This document shows, piece by piece, positions 13,067 to 24,436 of a stretch of DNA of 64,000 bases; within the stretch, counting starts at the first letter, position 1, and each line of letters opens with the position of its first letter. The DNA is taken from contig JAOBSW010000872.1 in assembly GCA_026214975.1 (NCBI GenBank), positions 1 through 64,000 of the forward strand, given 5' to 3'. The DNA comes from Gentiana macrophylla. Its lineage: Eukaryota; Streptophyta; Magnoliopsida; Gentianales; Gentianaceae. Below the pieces are notes generated by a model that was given only the letters and a program-made list of their open reading frames with translations, was not told where the DNA came from and searched no databases. The position numbers and the translations under genes are program-made.

Positions 13067-13380
13067 TGGTATCGAGCAATTGGCTCACGCGATTAAACCT
13101 CCGAACCTTCAACGACAACTCCAATGTTTGGCCGAGAAATCTCCTAGTGATCTCAACAGTTGGGAGTCTAAGTAACGACAACGCAACTACCTTTATAACC
13201 TCACATCAACCCCGATTTCCTGCTGGTTTGAGTTCATCTCCTATGTTGAGCTATGTATGGCCAACTACATCATTGATGTTTGATGGAATAGCTCCAGGCA
13301 TGGATTTATTAATCAATTTTGGTTTTTCTTTTGGCACCTTATGCCTGGTTGAAAAGATTTGATCACTTGTACAAAACCAA

Positions 13381-13940
13381 CCTGCCTGAGATTACTCCAT
13401 CTCTTGTAACTTCCATGCCTCTTTCTTTATTTACAGGCAACTTGGCTCAAAGTGGCACTATTAAGTTGGATCGCAACAATTACTTATTGTGGCGCTATAC
13501 TGTTTTGCGCATTATTATATGACATAATCTAGAAGATCATCTATTTGGACCAACCCTAGGCCAAATGACCAGGGAAATTACTCTAGCATGTCATTTTTGT
13601 AGGTAAATATAAAACTTGGTTAATCATAAATCGTTTTTAATGGATCAGTTGATCATATCTATGATAAAAGCGGACATACTTGGAGTTATTGGATGCACCA
13701 ACGCCCATGAGAATTTGTAGACACTCAAGAGTTTATTTAATAGTCAATCAAGCAAAAATGTTTGAATATAAATATGCTTTTGTTGGTAATCGTATCTCCA
13801 AGTCGTAATTAATTTTAGCAACTTTAAGTGGTATAGGCAGAGAATATGATTCCATCATTTTAACATTACATCCAGAGTTGATTCACTAAGTCGCGGAAGT
13901 TCAATCTCGCAGATTCACATACGAAAGGCATATTCTTTGA
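13381..13940 (+). pseudogene. Copia gag remnant, first part
   Basis: At 13460-13512 the frame reads IKLDRNNYLLWR, the hallmark N-terminal block of plant Copia gag. After stops and shifts, further gag blocks follow: GCTNAHE, SLFNSQSSK, and finally EVQSRRFTYERHIL at about 13895-13935. The gag sequence then stops abruptly and resumes at 16091, so this ORF was split by the 13941-16090 insertion. Confidence 0.78.
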
Positions 13941-13941
13941 A

Positions 13942-14232
13942 TGAACCCCAAAACATAAACATCGGGAGAAACCCCAAAACCAATAACAACATCATCGAAC
14001 AACTCAACAGCCATATCGATTCTGACATAGAGCAAAACATAGATATGTCTATTTTGAGCTTATACATCTTGTAGAAAGAGAAGATGTATTCGGCAAAGCT
14101 TCTACAATGAACTATACAAAGTGAAGAAGAGAGGAAAGCCATGAGAGAAGAGAATAGAGAGAAAGAGAGAAGATAGAATAGAGAAGGGAAGTTACCTCTT
14201 GAAATCGCCAACAGCAAGCAGCGTGACTGCAT
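13942..14232 (-). pseudogene. PPR-like host gene fragment, frameshifted
   Basis: On the minus strand an ATG at 14232 opens MQSRCLLLAISR and meets a splice-donor-like AG/GTAACT at 14196. A TGTAG acceptor precedes 14101. The second block then reads ...IDMAVELFDDVV and GFGVSPDVY in one frame, which looks like pentatricopeptide-repeat protein sequence, after a frameshift from the upstream frame. Everything past 13942 is missing. It is probably a captured or truncated gene piece carried by the transposon; the PPR call rests on a short stretch. Confidence 0.45.
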
Positions 14233-14599
14233 AGGCGGAGGAAGGACCGAAGGAGCGGCAGAGGACCCAAATTCTGTGAATTTCGCGCAATGAAGTAATT
14301 GAAGCAAGAGGGTTTTATTTTTTATTCTGAATTGTGTTTTGCCCGTAAGGATATAGCGTTTTATTCTGAATAGCATATTACCATGTCAAAACGACGTCGT
14401 TTAGGCTTTGTGTTTTCGGTTTGGATTCGAGTTGAAATGGGGTTAAAAAAAACCCAAACCGATTCATTATAATTCGTTGATTAAAATCCAAGAGAATAAG
14501 AGCTTTTTTTAGTAAGGTACATATATTATTATTATATATAAAAAATTATATAATTTTCGAGTCGCGTTCGAGAACCGCTGAATATAGGTTTTATAACTG

Positions 14600-14790
14600 A
14601 TATGTATGCCGAACTTAATCAGGTTGGGGAAAAAACTGACACTTCGTGACGGGAAACGAATGGGGTCTAGACAATTTGAGGACGATGTAACTCGAATTTT
14701 ATCGTGTTGAGGGAAAACCCGACAATTCATGGTGGGGAACAAATCAGGTTAGGGTAAAACTCGACAATTCGTGACGGGAAATTAACAAAT
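14600..14790. repeat. Short degenerate tandem repeat
   Basis: Blocks with GGTTGGGG/GGTTAGGGTAAAACTCGACAA and TTCGTGACGGGAAA recur three times (about 14620, 14705 and 14745) with changes. No coding sense is seen. Confidence 0.55.
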
Positions 14791-14879
14791 TGGGTCTAAA
14801 AAATTAAGGAAGGGGTTGGTTTTTACAGGAAAAATTAGCACCTTAAACATTGCAACACACTATAAGAGTACAATATGAC

Positions 14880-15110
14880 TAGTTTTTACATAACTCAGAT
14901 GGGTGATCATGAGTTGGTATGGGTTGGTTCAGTTGGTTTGGAAAGCGCGGGGTCGGTTCGGGGCTTATAACTTGTACCCCAAACCAAACCAAATAGATTT
15001 TGAACCCGGCCAATGGTTTGGTTTAATTTAATTCGTTTCGGTTTGTAATCGATTCGCGTTTTGGTTTTAGCTTTGCCAATTGTTTAGAAGCTATTTATGT
15101 GACACAATGG
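14880..15110. mobile_element. Possible hAT-like terminal fragment
   Basis: This stretch is dense in GGTTCGG, CCAAACCAAACC and GGTTTGG motifs of both orientations, as in the subterminal regions of many plant hAT elements. No terminal repeat or target duplication was found, so this is a weak call. Confidence 0.3.
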
Positions 15111-15419
15111 CTTTTTCGATTTACATAAACGATTCAAGTGGAACACGAATCACGAAAGGATTTCCTCAATATTGAACAAGCCGGGGTGATTGGAAGAATA
15201 GGTGGCTAGATGCAGAGAGAGAGTGATGGATTAATGAAGACATAATTTGATTTTACAACTCTTTACACATAGTTTTATCGATAAGTAATAGCACTACATT
15301 TAACATTGATGTTTCTATTAATGAATTAATAATCTACTTGAATTTTTGAAATCCATCATTTAAATTTATGTGTAATTCAATGAGAAATAAATAATACATT
15401 TCTTTTAATGATCATTCAA

Positions 15420-16090
15420 TTTTACATACAATTGAATTTTCCGACACTTTTCCGACGAATATTCATATGTCATAGGAGATTTGTCGGAATTATGTAGATT
15501 TTCCAACTACTTACTAATGAAAAGTGAAAACATATAATGAATTTTATTTTTTTTTTGAACAAAATATTGAATTTAAACCTAAACCCTAAAGCTTTCTTTT
15601 TTTATTTCTTGTGTAAGTAAAAGGATTTTCCGACTAATTTATGACATAATGCGAAAATTTCTGACAGATTTCCAACAAATAGTATATATTTTGTAGTTAT
15701 ATGTGAACAATCCCTACGGATTACCGACGAACTTAGTAGTTCGTCGGAAATTCGTCGTTAGCGTGTTCAGATGCATTATAATGGAAATATTTATGATAAA
15801 AATATTTCCGACAAACGTTGCTATGAGAAATGGTTGTCTGTAGGAAATTCGTAGGAAACGCATTTGGTAATTTCATTAATGTTACGCGGGAATATTCCCC
15901 GCTCTTTTTTCCAACAAAGTAACTACGAAAGGATTTGCAACGAATGAATTTCGTCGGAACTTTGTCGCAAATTTGTTTTTTCCTTTCATTCATTTTTTTC
16001 GTCGGAAGGTCGTCAATATTTCGTTGGGATGTTCCGACAACCTAATTTCGTTGGAAATTTCCGTCGGAAATTCAGAAAATTCTAGTAGTG
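15420..16090 (-). mobile_element. CACTA-type terminal region with subterminal repeats
   Basis: TTCCGACGAA or its complement TTCGTCGGAA and variants occur about a dozen times, ending at the terminus CACTACTAGAA (minus strand, 16090). Such arrays near the ends are the transposase-binding sites of CACTA elements. The motif differs from the TTGCGACGGA array of the larger CACTA at 25268-33627, so the two are different families. Confidence 0.7.
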
Positions 16091-16400
16091 GATGTTCGCC
16101 TATCCTCACATAATTTAGCTTATGTGGCTTTTAAACCTCCCCACAAGAAAAATGGTCAAATCCATTTTGTAAATAGTAAGGGAAGAGGTATATTATTAGG
16201 AAATAACAGAGGTGAATGAGGTAGGTCAAGAGGAGGTGGAGGAGGTGGTAGAGGTTTGTAAGGAAATCAAACAATTGACGTAGCGGAATTTAAAGTTTTG
16301 ATGTCATTTTAACCAAGCTCATCTTGGTGAATTCAATAGACAACGTAACAAGAAAAGGGAAGAAATGTTACTGACAACAATTTCAATCATTAGGCCATTG
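16091..16400 (+). pseudogene. Copia gag remnant, second part
   Basis: It resumes the gag frame with DVRLSSHNLAYVAFKPPHKK, then a Gly/Arg-rich stretch (SRGGGGGGRG) of the kind that precedes the Copia zinc knuckle. The expected CX2C...HX4C is destroyed by stops; only HLGEFNRQR-like spacer sequence is left. Pol does not follow: a PPT and an LTR lie within about 100 bp, so the element has lost most of its interior. Confidence 0.72.
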
Positions 16401-16480
16401 ATCTTTCGCAATAATCGTCCACGTGTCCGGCCTCTAATGGTAATCTTATGATATATAATTATAAGGTTATACATATAACC

Positions 16481-16492
16481 CAAGTGGGCGAT
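16481..16492 (+). other. Polypurine tract before a Copia LTR
   Basis: CAAGTGGGCGAT directly precedes TGTTGGATCAC, the usual PPT/LTR junction of plant Copia elements. Confidence 0.75.
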
Positions 16493-16876
16493 TGTTGGAT
16501 CACTAATCCAACATTGGCTTATATGTGAAATAAATATTTGTCATAGACTGTCAATAAAGATTAGTCTGATTTAAAAGTGATATACTATAGTTTTTCGGTT
16601 ATTGAGCTATAATGTATCATCAGAGAGCGTGTTTTTTCTAATTTTGTCTTCCGTCATCAAATAGAACTACATGGAATTTCAAAACGGTGTTCTGAAAAGT
16701 CTACCGGGAACCGGGAAGTGTGCAAAAGTAGAAGACTTGATCATACAATTCAGAGGGAGATCTGCAGTGCTACGGATTCAGATACGTTTTCGTTTCATTT
16801 TTTATTTTTGATTCTTGATAGTTTATTAAACCATTCTGAATCAAAGTTATTATATTATATAAGGTCAACTCCAACA
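16493..16876 (+). mobile_element. Copia 3' LTR (384 bp)
   Basis: It starts TGTTGGA after the PPT and ends TCCAACA, giving a 7-bp terminal inverted repeat. It does not match the LTR at 12788, so this is the 3' end of another Copia element, possibly joined to the gag pieces by recombination or deletion. Confidence 0.72.
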
Positions 16877-17645
16877 TTGAAAACCTGCAATTCCCCGTAC
16901 ATCACTCTTAGAGCTCCTCCAAATATGAATACTTTGAGTCAAAGCAAAAAAATGGCCTAGAGATTTCATAACCATCCCATGTTCAATGCAACATATTACT
17001 CTTTCACCGAAAGTTGTTGGTCTTAAACTCAGGCGGTGATATATTCTATGTCAATTCTCCTTGAGATTTACTACCACTAATTACCTTGAATCTAATCACA
17101 GCTTTCCATAATTAAAATTTGTTAAAATGTCACAATCCCAATGACTAATTAGGATATAGATATACCGACATATAAAATCTCAAAAAGCAAGTGGTGTGGC
17201 CCCATGATAAGTAAGACCATTATCACAATCCAAACACATAACCATTATTTATAATATATATAGTAGGTGGCTGAGTGGCTAAGCATGCCACGACCCACGA
17301 GCAAAGAAATAAAATCGTACTACTACCACTAGCAATTATCGATCATTGGGAAGGGAAGTGGAAAATAGAGAGTTTTTACAAACACTAACTTCTAAAAATG
17401 TCAATTGCATTAGCTGGATGGTCATGGGATTGTAAATTGGGAACATGTCTTACCAATACCCCCGGTCCCCACTTCACTGCAAGGACCATGCAGGACACCA
17501 CCACAATCAGTCTTGCGACCCCTTCCAAACAAACCCTAGCAAACACAAAGTGTAGTTGCAAAGTACTTAGAAAATGAGTCATGACGATGCTGAAAATCGT
17601 CCGGGTAATAATTAAGATTGAATCGGGCAATTGAAATTCATAAGG
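16877..17645. other. No feature recognised
   Basis: AT-rich sequence. Several open frames exist on both strands, but none shows a domain or splice context I can support. Confidence 0.5.
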
Positions 17646-18651
17646 ATGATCCAATAAGCTTTTGAGTGGATTTTGTAATTGGGCCTTTGATGATTTCTAA
17701 CAACCTGCAAGGTTGTTGTCTTGCAAAACCACAAGAAGAGAGGGGCCCAGGAGGTTGTCTCCGGGAAGACACTCTAACGCTCAAGTTAGGAACGGTTATA
17801 GAGAAATTTCTATAAAATGAGGATAAGCGGGAGTAATGCATATGTGTAAATCGTACCTAGATTATGAGGATGATGATCTTTTTTATATGCGTCTCTCACG
17901 GGGGAGTGAATTCAGGAGCATTGAAGTAATGGTCAATGTCATGGAGCCGTTATGAAGCAGTCGTGGTGCAATCGTGGCTCTTATTGCGGGAAACATGGAA
18001 CAATTATTGGTCGTGGGTTAATGCTCCATTAATGGAGTGTATATGTCATTTGAGATCGTGCGTGTTCTGCACCAAGTCAGCGTTATGAGGCTGTAGTCAC
18101 AATGTGTCATGCCGACTATATGAGACAGAGGACGAGCATGCCCCATGTCGGTTGTTTCATCATAAGATGACCTAAGTTATGCCGAGATGAGACTTTCCGA
18201 AGTCTTCTGATAGGAAGCCCAATATTGGACTGAGCCCATTTAAGCCCACTTGCAAAGATGACACAATGTGGCCGGATGAATGCTATGTGGACGGTCTATT
18301 AATTATCAGATCCATCTCAAAAGTCCTCAGACTTAAGTTGGGATGTGTATCGTAGCACGTTCTGAGAGTTGCAGTCTAACGGTCTCTGATGCAAGTGACT
18401 TATGCCGACTTGCACTTCGAATTTCGAAACACCGATCCCTTATCTCGAGGCATTAGATCTCCTAAATTCATAGAAGATACTGCTGATCGGGTTAATTGAA
18501 AACAAACAAGTCTCTTCGACACTGATGCCCTCTTTATTATAAAATAAGACGGATCTCTTTGCAATTCCCTGATTTTTAGAGTCTTTGTCCGTGAAAGAAA
18601 TATTTGTGCCTTATTCACCATTCTCCGACAGTCAAATTAGTTCTTCCAACA
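17646..18651 (+). mobile_element. LTR-like region of a LARD/Gypsy-type element
   Basis: It shares the block CTCCGGG..GACACTCT.ACGCTCAAG and later segments (CATGTCGGTTG..., GAGCCCATTTAAGCCC) with 22805-23555, so both are copies of one LTR family. It ends TTCCAACA just upstream of a Gypsy-type ORF, consistent with a 5' LTR. The left edge is set by the start of the similarity (GATGATCCAA). No PBS was recognised after it. Confidence 0.5.
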
Positions 18652-18702
18652 AGTAAGTTCCATTTCTTTCTTCTGTATACTTTCTGCACCTTTTTCTTAT
18701 AA

Positions 18703-19489
18703 ATGGCATCTAGTAGGCAATTTGCCATTAATACTTCTTCTATTGATTCCCTTAGTAGGGACATTTCTGAGGGTGCATGGTTCGCTGCCCAGGAACCTTC
18801 GGCTCATTCATCCATGTCAAGATTTGAGCCTGAAAAGACTTCCTAGAGATCTCAAGTTATGGCTTCTTCTAAGAATGCAAGCAAAAACTTTTCATGTAGA
18901 ACATTCCCACGGTCTTATCTCTGTGAAGGATGTTTGTACCAAGTATGGCATTGAAGAGAAGGTTTTTGCTCCCCTTTTACACCACAACAGTCACTGAGCA
19001 GATGACCCCAGAGGGAGATTGTGTAGTGTATGTTAAACTGCTTGAAGCCGATCTTTGTTTTCCAATGGAGCCAGCGGTTTTTCACATTCTGTCTCATTAT
19101 AACGTAGGTCTACCTCAAATTGCCCCAAACATGATTAGAATCAATATAGGTTTCGTGATTTTCTGTAGTCAAGCGGATAAGGAATTTACCCTTCCTTTAT
19201 TTAAGGCTCTTTTTGTCTTTAAAAATGTAGTGAGTAGTGGTGAGACCGGCATGAATGTCAAGGTTTTGGCCCCCCCGCCAAATCTTTTATCAAGAAGTGG
19301 AAAGTGGGATTTTTGTATGTCCGAGCTGTAAATCTACCAGGTTTGAACTTTTGGATGCATGACTACCTTAGACGAGATCCCGTCTTAATAGACGTAATAA
19401 GGCCCGTCTTGGTGGTAGCTCGTGATTCGGGTATCTGTCTCAAAACTACTACCTTTTCTTCTAATGTAAAATCTGGCAGACTTGGATAA
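18703..19489 (+). pseudogene. 'Putative gypsy type transposon' ORF, frameshifted
   Basis: An ATG at 18703 opens MASSRQFAINTSSIDSLSRD with a serine-rich N-terminus. After stops and shifts, 18930-19330 reads MTPEGDCVVYVKLLEADL, FPMEPAVFHILSHYNVGLPQ and IAPNMIRINIGFVIFC, matching the pattern of the plant Gypsy-type transposon domain (PF04195-like: EG....Y...FE.GLRFPL..F....L.....P.Q..PN....). A further frame continues to 19489 with VGFLYVRAVNLPGLNFW. Proteins of this type are encoded by non-autonomous plant LTR elements; function unknown. At least two frameshifts and one stop make this a remnant. Confidence 0.65.
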
Positions 19490-19770
19490 GCCGGACCCGA
19501 GAATTACATACATCTTCCAAAAGAGGCAAACGAACAATGTAGGATACATCCACATAACTTTCATATTTCAAATTGACGAACTTTGATATATACAACCCTT
19601 GGTTTTATAAACGAGTTTCGTAAAATAAGGCAAATATGTTTTGAAATGTATAAACCCTTGAAGCTAATAAAGTGTCAAAAAGACACACATAAGATGTTAT
19701 ATAAGCACTTGATGCATGAAGCATGTCAATAATTTGAAAAATAAAATACAGATTGTCTTAAGAATTGTTG

Positions 19771-20240
19771 AACTACCATCTCTCCTAAAAACTTAAGCTG
19801 ATTGTGTGGTAGATAATAAATATTTTAAACACTTCAACACGCTCCTTCAAGTGTGGGCCTATAACATGCATGGGCCAACATGACGCACAAAGGTATATAA
19901 ATGGCACAATAGGCCAACACTCGCACAATATTTGATGGGGAGGTAGATAATAAACACCTAAAACACTTCAACACACCCTCCTCAAGTGTGGGCCTATAAC
20001 AAGCTTGGGCCAACATGGCACACAAAGACATATAAAGGGCACGCAAGGCCAACACTTGCACAATATAAAATGGGAAGACAACACAAAGGCATATAAAGGG
20101 CACACAAGGCCAACACTTGCACACTATAAATGAGAAGACAACATTGGCACCAAGGATTGATTCCATAACCTTCCGTTTTAATACCATGTTGAATTGCCAT
20201 CTCTCCCAAAAGCTTAAGCTGATGAGGAGGATAAACCTTC
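19771..20240. repeat. Nested tandem duplication of an LTR-like intergenic repeat
   Basis: The block CCATCTCTCC.AAA..CTTAAGCTGAT..AAACACTTCAAC occurs at 19771 and again at 20190. Between them a unit with GTGTGGGCCTATAACA and GGCCAACACTCGCACAATAT occurs at about 19850, 19985 and, in part, 20070. It looks like unequal recombination within a repeat family. Confidence 0.7.
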
Positions 20241-20635
20241 AAACACTTCAACAAGAATCCCAAAAGAATGATATTTTGTTTGATTCTATAATTGAACTGC
20301 GTAAGTTGCAAAAAATGATTCTAAACCCTAAACCTCAAACCCTAAAAAAAAGTTTGGTTTAACTAGACTTTAAACCTAAAAATTATTATTTATTATCTTT
20401 TATTTGACCCTTACGTATTGGAAAGCCTTACCCTTGTAACTTGACCTTAGAGTATGAGCATTTAACTTATATTATAAAGATGCATTACATACAAAAAAAA
20501 AAGTTATTTTTGGTCTTGAAGATCAATGGTTGTGCCCTTTTTCATTAACTAAGTTTTCTTCCCACAAGATTTCCTCAGTTAAAAGTTTTCTTTTAATTGA
20601 ACAACCATTGCTATATATAAACACGTGCATGTCAT
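20241..20635. other. No feature recognised
   Basis: AT-rich sequence with three CCCTAAA-like units near 20320 and a poly-A run. No gene is seen. Confidence 0.5.
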
Positions 20636-20772
20636 GCACTTTTTCCCTCTTCTTTCACTTGTTTTTTCCTGCTATGTTTTGTAAACATAAACTCAAATCA
20701 AGCTGCACTTTTTTCCTCTTCTTTCACTGGTTTTTTCTAGCTATGTTTTGTAAACATAAACTCAAATCAAGC
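20636..20772 (+). repeat. Two-copy tandem repeat, unit about 68 bp
   Basis: GCACTTTTTCCCTCTTCTTT...GTAAACATAAACTCAAATCAAGC is present twice in direct succession (20636-20703 and 20704-20772) with a few substitutions. Confidence 0.85.
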
Positions 20773-21115
20773 AATCAATTCAGCTCAAGTGTTCCCAAGA
20801 CATAATTTACTTTGTCTCAAAAGAATGCACATTGAATATTTTCATCAGAGGGAGAAATTTAAATAAACTAGTAAAATGCATGTGCATCCGCACGTGTTTT
20901 AGTAAAAAAAACTTTTGAAATTATAAAATAAAAATATTAATTAATACATAATTTATTAAGTATTTCTTCCTCATAAAATATAAATATGCTATTAATGATA
21001 ATTATACAAAATGATCTTAGGTTTTTTTTTTTAGTATTTTGAATTTATAAACGCATGTACTTGATATATTTATCATCATTTTAAAGATAATAAGCATTCT
21101 GAATTTATGAATATA

Positions 21116-21373
21116 CTCCCTCCATTCTTAATTATATGAAGCAGTTGCCAAAATCAAAATTTCTTTTTTATATGTCGTAATTACATTTCCAATATATATT
21201 TTAATACTATTTCTGCTTTTCAATACTATTTTCAACGTTCTAGGCTCATTCAACCAATCAATCTTTCATATTCATTACACCACTACACTTTCCAAGATTT
21301 TTTTTTTGGAATACTCATTTTCTTAATATGTGTGTTTTTCTCAAAAACGACATATAATTAGGAACGGAGGGAG
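21116..21373. mobile_element. Stowaway MITE (258 bp) with TA target duplication
   Basis: It starts CTCCCTCCATTCTTAATTAT and ends ATAATTAGGAACGGAGGGAG, a near-perfect terminal inverted repeat of the Stowaway (Tc1/mariner) type. TA lies immediately outside both ends (21114-21115, 21374-21375). It has no coding capacity. Confidence 0.93.
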
Positions 21374-21949
21374 TATGTATCTAATATATATCAAGAACAT
21401 GTTCTTCATAATTATCTAGTAGACATTTGTAATATTTTTAAGAAACTTTTGCAAAGTTTTTACTCTAAACATGAACAACTCATTTTGATAGAGTGTATGT
21501 AAAAAGTATAGCATGTGGGTTTCATGTACATATTATTTTATCTGCTTATTATATCTTAGCTGTGAATATAATTTAATGATTGTAAGTAACAATTACTAAA
21601 CAAAGTAACATTTGATATAATGATCAGTATATTTAAACAAAGTAATATTTGAGATAATGATTAGTATATTAAAAAATTAATGAAGGAATCCAAGATTCAA
21701 TTTAATTAGTATGATAGAAAGAATGGTGAAACCATATAATTTTATTGTAGGTTATAAAAAGTTAAAAATATACTTTAATCATTATAGCTATCATTTAAAT
21801 GTTTTCTAAATTATATTTGTATCGTTCCTATTTAACTGATTAAATTGCCAAACCATGCATATCAACCCAACATATCTCCTTGCATAATGAATGTGTTCAT
21901 ATTTGACGAATGGATTCTGTAGTATGGAATTACTCTATCTTCAATCTTA
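21374..21949. other. AT-rich spacer, no feature recognised
   Basis: Some short imperfect repeats (ACAAAGTAACATTTGATATAATGA.. near 21600 and 21635) but no gene or element border. Confidence 0.5.
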
Positions 21950-22790
21950 TCCGTCATACTTCTTTGGATTAGACATGATCAACTCATCTTATTTCTTCTC
22001 CTTCTCAAAATATCATTCTGTTTATCACAGGCAAAGAACTCTTCGTGAGGCATGGATTACTTTATATGATACATATGCAAAGCCCTCCCATGGACGAATC
22101 AAATAAATTAAACAATACCTCAAATCAATGAAAAATGTACTTAAACAATCTCTAGATATCTTCATGTTGTGAAAACTAAAGCGGTTGAATTAGTCTACGG
22201 ATCCGGATGATCTTGTGAAACTTATTTCGCACAATTTGAGAGATGACTATAAAGAGTTGTCTAGGGTTGTTCAAGCATGTGACACCCATATTGATTTTGA
22301 AGAGTTCAATGAAGAGCTACTTAATTATAAGACTCTTCCGTAAAAATTGCAGCCTGTCACTTTTGCTGGTTTTGCTACAGCTCATTCATCCGTATGACAC
22401 CCCTCTCAGTGTGCAGGTTCATGTTCACGTCTTAATATTCCTAATTCTTGGAATTAGACACAAAATACTTTCTTGCATGCAGTAGGTCCGATGTTTTAGC
22501 CAAAAAAATCATACTTGGGTATTTTCAATGTCGAAATTACAAGGACATTCAGATAAATGGTGCAATTATTACCAGATTCAACCTCTTACAACTTTTTCTC
22601 ATTCGGTCTAGCCCTTCAACATTGCGTCCTCTTAAGCGCCTTTGAATGCTCCGTAATTTAGCATAACACACGCCTTATTCTCGCAATGAAGACATCATGG
22701 TTAATGATGGAAATAATCTTTCCATCACACACATATTTTCTTTTTTCCCTACCCTTTAAAAATATTTTACATTGAATGATGCTTGACGAT
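21950..22790 (+). pseudogene. Copia gag remnant
   Basis: Across several frames the order of Copia gag blocks can be followed: REAWITLYDTYAKPSHGRIK (about 22045-22104), then ISHNLRDDYKELSRVVQACDTHI and FEEFNEELLNYKTLP (22220-22340), and a serine/asparagine-rich spacer. Stops and frameshifts are frequent. The sequence continues into a pol-like stretch that is interrupted near 22800 by an LTR. Confidence 0.72.
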
Positions 22791-22804
22791 GTGTGAAATC
22801 GTCC

Positions 22805-23555
22805 GTGTTACAATTGAGTTGATATACAGGTAAATAGACCCCTGAGCGATGATCCAAATAATTTTTTCGAGCGGATTAGAGAGTGGTCCTGCCAAACACA
22901 AAAAAGTGTGGGGTTTGGAGCTTTCTCCGGGGGGACACTCTCACGCTCAAGGAAATATTTTAATAGAAGAATTTATGTTAAGACAATAAGCGAGAACGTA
23001 TATCAAGCGTATTATGTGCCAAATTTGTAACTGAGGATTGTTTATATACCTTCCCCTAAGCTTGTGAGGGGGTAGATTATGATGCATGAAATTCGTGGTC
23101 AAGGGATTTTACCACATATTGATGTAATGGAGCATGTTATGGAGCAGTAATGGTTCAAGCTATAATGGAACGTATATTTTAGAGCCATCACTATAGCAAT
23201 TCATGAAGTAATGTCTATGTGATGTCCGGAACGATCATTGAAGAGAATATAACCATTACTTGAGGTAGAGGATGACATGTATTGTATTGAGCATAAATGA
23301 CCGAAGTGACCTACACAATGTAGGCAATAAGAGAACGTAGGCGTCTTGTATCTTACCAGTTATGAGGGACGGAAGGAGACATGCACCTTGTCGGACAGAG
23401 GATGACATGCATCATATCGGTTGAAGATATAAGGGTGGCATGCATTGTACTAAAGTTGGACCTTGTTGATTGAGGCCCGCTATCGAGATGAGCCCATGTT
23501 GGCTCAAATGTGATATGACCTTTATCACTCTATATGAGTCTTGAGAGTACCAGAT
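22805..23555 (+). mobile_element. LTR copy inserted in the Copia remnant
   Basis: It shows diverged similarity to 17646-18651 (same GATGATCCAA start, same CTCCGG..GACACTCTCACGCTCAAG block, same CATGCACC..GTCGG region). Copia coding remnants lie on both sides, so it interrupts them. No second copy or interior is adjacent, which suggests a solo LTR. A target duplication could not be defined. Confidence 0.5.
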
Positions 23556-24245
23556 GTAGGGTGAATGATCTCACTCATTTCAATGTTTGTTATGTTCCTA
23601 GCATGTCTCGTATTTCTTTATCTATCTCTTAGCTTTGTCAATCCCATAATGTTTCTTTTGAATTACTACCCTCTAAATTTATTTGAAGGATCTTCAGACC
23701 AGAACTCCTATGATTCAATGAACGTTAAAAATGGATTGTATGACCAAACTCCCCATTTCCAGTTTTTCACAGTGAATAAAATAACAAAAATTGTTTGGCA
23801 TTATCATCTTGGTCACACAGTTACACCCATTTTCACGATATTCTTTGTCAATACGATCTATGTGTTGCCACCACGACTGTTTATTACCATTGTTTTGCTT
23901 GTCGATCTAAAGAATAAAATTCACAAACTTTCTTTTGCTACTTCAATTTTATGTTATTCCCCTCCTCTAAAGATTAATTTCACCGACGTTTGGACATGCC
24001 CGATTGTGTCGTGTGATGGTTTCAAATATTACATAATTTTACCAAGTATACACGGTTCTGTCCATGAATTCGTATATATGATGTGATTGGTGTTGTTATG
24101 CGTTTTAAGGCTCTTGTTCAAAAATTCTTTGATACTACAATCAAAATTATATTGATACCGAGAATGAATACATAGCCTTTAAATGTTATCTGGCACAAGA
24201 AGGTATAATTCTTCAAACCACACCCATGAACACAATGTTTTTTCC
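23556..24245 (+). pseudogene. Copia pol remnant (pre-integrase and integrase core)
   Basis: Reading across frames gives FNVCYVPSMSR (the segment before the pre-integrase domain), KIVWHYHLGH (GAG_pre-integrase motif), TDVWTCPIVSCDGFKYYIIF and RFKALVQKFFDTTIKI (integrase core). The second catalytic region is degraded but ends in an EHN-like block. The longest open stretch is 23565-24086. Non-functional. Confidence 0.78.
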
Positions 24246-24427
24246 AGAGATTTCATCTTATCTTTATTATCATACATTTTATCTATGTTATTTAATATTT
24301 AACCACGATTGTTATATTTAAGGGGAAAATTAATTAGGGATAAACACTTTTGAGGGAAATATTTAGGGAAGAAACTCACTTACACTTCTAAAATTTGGTT
24401 AACGATCAACACACTAATTATCTAGGT
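24246..24427. other. Spacer with a MITE-like motif
   Basis: GGGGAAAATTAATTAGGGAT (about 24322) resembles the left terminal repeat of the MITE that follows; it may be a truncated second copy. Confidence 0.3.
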
Positions 24428-24436
24428 TATTTAATA

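Larger units (their letters stand above)
13941..16090. mobile_element. Composite insertion in Copia gag, ending in a CACTA terminus
   Basis: This 2.15 kb block separates two halves of one Copia gag frame (...YERHILQMN-like, then DVRLSSHNLAYVAFK). Its right end reads CACTACTAGAATTTTC on the minus strand, a CACTA-superfamily terminus. No matching CACTA start is visible at the left border, so that end was either lost or belongs to another element. It carries a PPR-like gene piece at the left and GTCGGAA-rich subterminal repeats at the right. Confidence 0.6.

Noticed and set aside
12788..16876. One Copia element with LTRs at 12788 and 16493
   Set aside because: The two LTR sequences are unrelated, so they cannot be the pair of one element.
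17268..17285. A-box-like TGGCTGAGTGGCTAAG
   Set aside because: No B box follows within SINE or tRNA distance and no cloverleaf can be drawn.
17385..17654. 89-codon minus-strand frame with hydrophobic stretches
   Set aside because: No recognisable domain, splice context or neighbour supports a gene.
20318..20350. CCCTAAA units resembling telomere repeat
   Set aside because: Only about three imperfect units; common by chance in plant DNA.
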